Shown here: positions 60,296 to 64,000 of the stretch, piece after piece
How positions within the stretch are numbered: position 1 is the stretch's first letter
How the letters are laid out: each line of letters begins with the position of its first letter
NCBI RefSeq assembly: GCF_008704795.1
Contig: NZ_CP023690.1
Coordinates: 2,552,501 to 2,616,500, forward strand
Reading direction: 5' to 3'
From: Streptomyces spectabilis
GTDB taxonomy: Bacteria; Actinomycetota; Actinomycetes; Streptomycetales; Streptomycetaceae
Length of the DNA stretch: 64,000 nt
Position numbers and translations under genes: made by a program
Notes under the pieces: model-generated
Told to the model about the DNA's origin: nothing
The model's input: the letters and a program-made list of their open reading frames with translations, nothing else
Database searches by the model: none

Positions 60296-61059
60296 GCGGG
60301 GTTCCTCCCGGCCGTGCTTGCTGATGCGTGGTTGGTGGTCTGTGGGGTGCTGTGCGGGATCTCGCGGCGCGGGATGAACGTCGTGCAGACGCCGTCACCG
60401 TGGGCGATGGTGGCGAGTCGCTGGACGTGCGTCCCGAGCAGCTGGGAGAAGATCTCCGTCTCCGCCTCGCACAGCTGCGGATACTGCTCGGCGACATGGG
60501 CGACCGGGCAGTGGTGCTGGCAGAGCTGCTCGCCCCTGTGCGGATGGGGTGCGCTACGCGCCGTAGCAGCGTACCCGTCCGCGGTCAACGCCTTCGCCAG
60601 TGCCTGGGTGCGGTCCTCGGCGGGGACCGCGTCCATCGCCGCCCGGTAGGCCTTCGCCTGCTCGGCGACGCGGGCCCGGGCGAACGCGACGACGGCCTCC
60701 TCGCCGTGCGTCTCCCCGATCCAGCGCAGGGCGTCGGCGGCCAGCTTGTCGTACGACTGGTCGAAGGCGTCCCGGCCGCAGTCGGTGAGCGCGAAGACCT
60801 TGGCGGGGCGGCCGCGCGTACGGGCGCCGTACACCCGCTTCTCGCGGGGTTCGACCACGTTCTCCTGAAGGAGGGTGTCGAGGTGGCGGCGGACGGCGGC
60901 CTGGGTCAGGCCGAGGCGGCCCGCGAGGTCGGCCACGGTGGACGGGCCGTGGTCCAGGATGGAGCGCGCGACACGGTTGCGCGTGGACCGCTCACCGGTC
61001 GCGAGCTCTTCCTGAGGAGCCCCCGGAGGGGTCTCCCGAGCCTCGCCAACGTTTTTCAC
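60292..61059 (-). CDS. sufR: SufR, [2Fe-2S]-sensing repressor of the suf operon
   Basis: A 255-residue DeoR/ArsR-like winged-helix repressor. [21 protein letters not shown] is the DNA-binding part; the cluster cysteines lie in [19 protein letters not shown], spaced C-x3-C-x12-C. From memory the same spacing (C179, C183, C196) holds the cluster in S. avermitilis SufR. A GTG start is preferred: it places these cysteines at 180, 184 and 197 and abuts the operator. It heads the operon and should repress it when cluster supply is adequate. Confidence 0.92.
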   Translation of the reverse strand: MKNVGEARETPPGAPQEELATGERSTRNRVARSILDHGPSTVADLAGRLGLTQAAVRRHLDTLLQENVVEPREKRVYGARTRGRPAKVFALTDCGRDAFDQSYDKLAADALRWIGETHGEEAVVAFARARVAEQAKAYRAAMDAVPAEDRTQALAKALTADGYAATARSAPHPHRGEQLCQHHCPVAHVAEQYPQLCEAETEIFSQLLGTHVQRLATIAHGDGVCTTFIPRREIPHSTPQTTNHASASTAGRNPA

Positions 61060-61072
61060 AACGCCATTGTTG
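61059..61072 (-). promoter_or_regulatory. SufR operator overlapping the sufR start
   Basis: CAACGCCATTGTTG matches the motif CAAC-N6-GTTG that, from memory, SufR binds in Streptomyces. It directly abuts the GTG start. On the minus strand TTGTCA upstream and AACAAT within this element are a possible -35/-10 pair, placing the transcript start at or near the start codon (leaderless). Confidence 0.7.
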
Positions 61073-61130
61073 CGTAATTCCTCAGAGCCTGACAAGCCGT
61101 GCTTCGATCACCGGGCGGTGCGGTGCATCA

Positions 61131-61146
61131 CTTAGGCATACCTAAG
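61131..61146. promoter_or_regulatory. Iron-box-like palindrome between suf and AAC(3) genes
   Basis: CTTAGGCATACCTAAG has perfect 6-bp arms around CATA. TTAGGCATACCTAA agrees at 12 of 14 positions with the right part of the DtxR/IdeR-family iron box TTAGGCTAACCTAA. It lies about 75 bases upstream of sufR and 75 bases ahead of the acetyltransferase gene, so it could add iron control to either. Confidence 0.45.
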
Positions 61147-61220
61147 CTGACCTGCGAAAACGATCACCGCCCGATCAAATCGGTGGCGCTTCCGCAAGCT
61201 TTCCAGAACACTCTTCAAGC

Positions 61221-62024
61221 ATGTCGACACCCCCTGTGACCGGCCCGTTGTGCACGCGCGCCACGCTCGCCGACGAGCTGCGCGCACTCGGCGTGCGACG
61301 CGGTGACACGCTCTTCACGCACACCTCGCTCAGCTCGCTCGGCTGGGTCTGCGGCGGCGCCGAAGCAGTCGTCCTCGCCCTGCTCGACGCCCTCGGGGAC
61401 GAGGGCACCCTGGTGGTGCCCACGCACTCCTCGGACAACTCCGACCCCGCGGAGTGGCAGCACCCTCCCGTGCCCGAGGAGTGGTGGCCCGCGATCCGCG
61501 ACTCCATGCCCGCGTACGACCCGCGCACCGCGCGCGTCCGCGGCGTGGGCGTCGTCCCGGAGACCGTGCGCACCTGGCCCGGCGCCGTGCGCAGCGCCCA
61601 CCCGCAGACCTCCTTCGCGGCCGTCGGCCCGCGCGCGGCGGAGCTGATGGCCGAGCACGCCCTGGACTGCCGCCTGGGCGAGCGGAGCCCGCTGGCCGCC
61701 CTGGAGGCGACCGGCGCGCGCGTGCTGCTCCTGGGGGCGGGATTCGACTCCTGCACGGCCTTCCACCTGGCCGAGTACCGGCTCCCCGCACCCCTGGTCG
61801 AGAACTCCTTCGCGGTCATGACGGACGAGGGCCGCCGCTGGATCACCGTGCGCGAGCCCGCCATCTCCGAAGACCGCTTCGCCGACCTCGGCGCGGCCTT
61901 CGAGAAGGAGCGCCCGGTGACGCGGGGCCGGGTCGGCGCCGCCACGGCCCGCCTCTTCTCGCTGCCGGACGCGGTCGCGTACGCGCGGGGGTGGCTGGCC
62001 GAGCACCGGCCGCACACCGTCTGA
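61221..62024 (+). CDS. AAC(3) family aminoglycoside N-acetyltransferase-like protein
   Basis: A 267-residue enzyme of the AAC(3)/YokD family. Blocks in order: [74 protein letters not shown] and [19 protein letters not shown], which carry the CoA- and substrate-binding His residues. The family acetylates the 3-amino group of aminoglycosides, but many chromosomal streptomycete members have other or unknown substrates. It stands alone, divergent from suf. Confidence 0.87.
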   Translation: MSTPPVTGPLCTRATLADELRALGVRRGDTLFTHTSLSSLGWVCGGAEAVVLALLDALGDEGTLVVPTHSSDNSDPAEWQHPPVPEEWWPAIRDSMPAYDPRTARVRGVGVVPETVRTWPGAVRSAHPQTSFAAVGPRAAELMAEHALDCRLGERSPLAALEATGARVLLLGAGFDSCTAFHLAEYRLPAPLVENSFAVMTDEGRRWITVREPAISEDRFADLGAAFEKERPVTRGRVGAATARLFSLPDAVAYARGWLAEHRPHTV

Positions 62025-62079
62025 CGCGGCCCCGCCGAAGGCCGACCGGCCCCCTGCCCACAGCCCCCGCGGTCCTCTC

Positions 62080-62095
62080 TAGACTTCCCGTCATG
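62080..62095 (+). promoter_or_regulatory. Leaderless promoter of the ABC exporter
   Basis: TAGACT at 62080-62085, a good -10 match, stands seven bases before the ATG at 62093 and no ribosome site is present. Transcription should begin at or next to the start codon. Confidence 0.6.
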
Positions 62096-63019
62096 GGAAA
62101 TGAGTCCGTCGTCCAGGTCCACGGCCTGGTCAAGCGGTACGGGGCGAAGACCGCGGTGGACGGCCTCGACCTGGACGTCCGCGCAGGCACCGTGACCGCC
62201 GTGCTCGGCCCGAACGGCGCCGGGAAGACCACCACCATCGAGACCTGCGAGGGCTACCGCACCCCCGACGCCGGGACGGTCCGCGTCCTCGGCCTCGACC
62301 CGGTCACGCAGGCCGCCGCGCTGCGCCCGCGCATCGGCGTGATGCTCCAGTCCGGCGGCGTCTACTCCGGCGCCCGCGCCGACGAGATGCTGCGGCACGT
62401 CGCCAAGCTGCACGCCCACCCCCTGGACGTGGACGCCCTGATCGCGCGCCTGGGCCTGGAGTCCTGCGGCCGCACCGGCTACCGGCGCCTCTCCGGCGGC
62501 CAGCAGCAGCGGCTCGCCCTCGCCCTGGCCGTCGTCGGCCGCCCCGACCTTGTCTTCCTCGACGAGCCGACCGCAGGGCTCGACCCCCAGGCCCGCCGCG
62601 CCACCTGGGACCTCGTCCGCGACCTGCGCCGCGACGGCGTCTCGGTGATCCTCACGACCCACTACATGGACGAGGCCGAGGAGCTCGCCGACGACGTCGC
62701 CATCATCGACGCGGGCAAGGTCATCGCCCAGGGCAGCCCCGAGCAGCTGTGCCGCGGCGGCGCCGAGAACACCCTGCGCTTCACCGGCCGCCCCGGCCTC
62801 GACGTCGGCTCGCTCCTCAAGGCCCTGCCGCCGGACTCGGCCGCCGCCGAGCTCACGCCCGGCGCGTACCGCGTGAGCGGCACCGTCGACCCCCAGCTGC
62901 TCGCCACCGTCACCTCCTGGTGCGCGCAGCACGGCGTCATGCCGGACCGGATCTCCGTCGAACGGCACACCCTGGAGGACGTCTTCTTGGAGCTCACGGG
63001 TAAGGAGCTGCGGTCGTGA
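62093..63019 (+). CDS. ABC transporter ATP-binding protein (ABC-2 type exporter)
   Basis: A 308-residue ATPase of the DrrA/CcmA-like group. Walker A is LGPNGAGKTTTIETCEGY, the signature is YRRLSGGQQQRLALALAV, Walker B is PDLVFLDEPTAGLDPQARR and the switch His is in ILTTHYMDEAEELAD. A C-terminal ~80-residue extension follows (VDPQLLATVTSWCAQHGV). Start MGNESVVQVHG lies close behind a -10 element. The permease overlaps by four bases. Confidence 0.93.
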   Translation: MGNESVVQVHGLVKRYGAKTAVDGLDLDVRAGTVTAVLGPNGAGKTTTIETCEGYRTPDAGTVRVLGLDPVTQAAALRPRIGVMLQSGGVYSGARADEMLRHVAKLHAHPLDVDALIARLGLESCGRTGYRRLSGGQQQRLALALAVVGRPDLVFLDEPTAGLDPQARRATWDLVRDLRRDGVSVILTTHYMDEAEELADDVAIIDAGKVIAQGSPEQLCRGGAENTLRFTGRPGLDVGSLLKALPPDSAAAELTPGAYRVSGTVDPQLLATVTSWCAQHGVMPDRISVERHTLEDVFLELTGKELRS

Positions 63020-63816
63020 CAAGCGCCCCCGACACCACTGCCACCACCGGTACGCCGGGGACGTACGCCCCCGCGCCGGGCGCCGCCCCGCTCTCCCGGA
63101 TGATCCGCGCGCAGGCGGCCCTGGAGACGAAGATGCTGCTGCGCAACGGCGAGCAGCTGCTGCTCACCATCGTCATCCCCACGCTGCTGCTCGTCCTCTT
63201 CAGCGCTGTCGACGTCGTCGACACCGGCGACGGCAAGGCCGTGGACTTCCTCGCCCCCGGCGTCCTCGCGCTCGCCGTCCTGTCCACGGCGTTCACCGGG
63301 CAGGCCATCGCCACCGGCTTCGAGCGGCGCTACGGCGTGCTCAAGCGGCTGGGCGCCTCGCCACTGCCGCGCTGGGGCCTGATGACCGCGAAGACCCTGT
63401 CGGTCCTGGTCACCGAGGTGCTCCAGATCGCGCTCCTCACCGTGATCGCCTTCGCGCTCGGCTGGTCGCCGCACGGCAACCCGCTGGCCGTCCTGCTGCT
63501 CCTGGTCCTCGGCACGGCCGCCTTCTCCGGGCTCGGCCTGCTGATGGCGGGCACGCTCAAGGCGGAGGCGACGCTGGCCGCCGCGAACCTCGTGTTCCTG
63601 CTGCTGCTCGTCGGCGGCGGCGTCATCGTGCCGCTCGACCGGTTCCCCGGAGCCGTCGAGTCCGCGCTGGCCCTGCTGCCCATCTCGGCCCTCTCGGACG
63701 GCCTGCGCGACGTGCTCCAGGACGGCGCCGCGATGCCGTGGGGCGACCTCGGGATCCTCGCGGTGTGGGCGGTTCTCGGGCTCGGCGCGGCGGCGCGCTT
63801 CTTCCGCTGGGAGTAG
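63016..63816 (+). CDS. ABC-2 type transporter permease
   Basis: A 266-residue six-helix exporter subunit: LLLTIVIPTLLLVLFSAVDVV, LAPGVLALAVLSTAFTGQA, TEVLQIALLTVIAFALGW and AAANLVFLLLLVGGGVIVPL are membrane segments (each shown in part). GFERRYGVLKRLGASPLPRW is the cytoplasmic ABC-2 coupling region. A GTG start overlaps the ATPase stop (GTGA). From memory, this pair lies next to ctaA in Streptomyces, as here; its cargo is unknown. Confidence 0.92.
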   Translation: MTSAPDTTATTGTPGTYAPAPGAAPLSRMIRAQAALETKMLLRNGEQLLLTIVIPTLLLVLFSAVDVVDTGDGKAVDFLAPGVLALAVLSTAFTGQAIATGFERRYGVLKRLGASPLPRWGLMTAKTLSVLVTEVLQIALLTVIAFALGWSPHGNPLAVLLLLVLGTAAFSGLGLLMAGTLKAEATLAAANLVFLLLLVGGGVIVPLDRFPGAVESALALLPISALSDGLRDVLQDGAAMPWGDLGILAVWAVLGLGAAARFFRWE

Positions 63817-63910
63817 CCCGCGGGGCCCGCAGGACGTCATCGCCCTCACAGTTGGAGCGGATACGTCCCCCTCGTGAAGCCGTGCACAAGCGGCCCCCTA
63901 CGATGGGGCC

Positions 63911-64000
63911 GTGCCAAAAGTGACCCGAGCCGAAGCCGCCCAGTTCGCGCGCAACCCGCTCGCCTTCATCGCCGAACGCTGGACCCCGACCCAACGGACC
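63911..64000 (+). CDS. ctaA: Heme A synthase, N-terminal fragment
   Basis: The first 30 codons only, open to the window end. NPLAFIAERWTPTQRT matches the N-terminus of streptomycete CtaA/COX15 proteins just before the first membrane helix. CtaA oxidises heme O to heme A for cytochrome aa3 oxidase. TACGAT (63899-63904) stands seven bases ahead of the GTG with no ribosome site, suggesting a leaderless message. The position after the ABC-2 pair supports the call. Confidence 0.75.
   Translation, partial: MPKVTRAEAAQFARNPLAFIAERWTPTQRT

Noticed and set aside
61221..62024. AAC(3) gene as acquired aminoglycoside resistance
   Set aside because: GC content and surroundings match the core chromosome and no mobile element is near; many streptomycetes carry such genes.

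Overview
The window is chromosomal DNA of a Streptomyces or a very close relative. It is very GC-rich, coding frames are G/C-saturated at third positions, and it carries an ectoine/hydroxyectoine operon, a SufR-led suf operon, an LAETG surface protein, DapD and a heme A synthase start. From memory, the gene order resembles the S. coelicolor SCO1860 to SCO1934 region, so most of it looks like conserved core chromosome rather than an island. I see no phage, IS element, CRISPR array, tRNA or rRNA.

Layout. 1-5.3 kb: the in-frame end of a cobalamin gene (CbiG tail joined to a CobC-like aminotransferase), a 70-bp tandem repeat block, an LAETG-anchored protein, an amidohydrolase and a class V aminotransferase. 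5.4-9.1 kb: ectABCD. 9.1-17.6 kb: an ene-reductase divergent from a MarR regulator with twin operators, a second class V aminotransferase, a FrnE-like DsbA protein, an HxlR regulator divergent from a Gfo/Idh/MocA oxidoreductase, a DUF1349 protein, and an aldehyde dehydrogenase divergent from its IclR regulator. 17.7-24.8 kb: membrane protein, histidine kinase and response regulator; a class B penicillin-binding protein; a CPBP/PadR/membrane-protein operon; a TIGR03086 protein.

24.9-30.9 kb: a secreted tripeptidyl peptidase, an unknown barrel-like protein co-transcribed with 5-dehydro-4-deoxyglucarate dehydratase, a divergent uronate dehydrogenase and a secreted hydrolase. With the aldehyde dehydrogenase at 15-17 kb these give most of the oxidative hexuronate pathway to 2-oxoglutarate. 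31.1-36.2 kb: DeoR-controlled sugar or polyol ABC importer with a polyol dehydrogenase and no ATPase. 36.2-42.1 kb: a two-domain TerD protein, a TAT-exported PhoX phosphatase, an SDR, and a three-gene cluster built around an apparently cytoplasmic trypsin-fold protein.

42-54.3 kb: an acidic unknown protein, a secreted nuclease, an SGNH hydrolase, a 48-residue ORF coupled to a Cys-rich protein, an ECF sigma factor with a membrane beta-propeller partner, dapD with an MFS exporter, an HxlR-peroxiredoxin fusion, and an SMR/TetR efflux pair. 54.4-61.1 kb: sufR-B-D-ferredoxin-C-S-U-T, translationally coupled in most places. 61.2-64 kb: an AAC(3)-family acetyltransferase, an ABC-2 exporter and the start of ctaA.

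No large undescribed system is certain. The strongest candidates are the trypsin-fold cluster (40.1-42.1 kb), the unknown partner of KdgD (26.4-27.6 kb) with its mirror-image divergent promoter, the HxlR-peroxiredoxin fusion, and the small coupled ORF at 47.4-47.5 kb.
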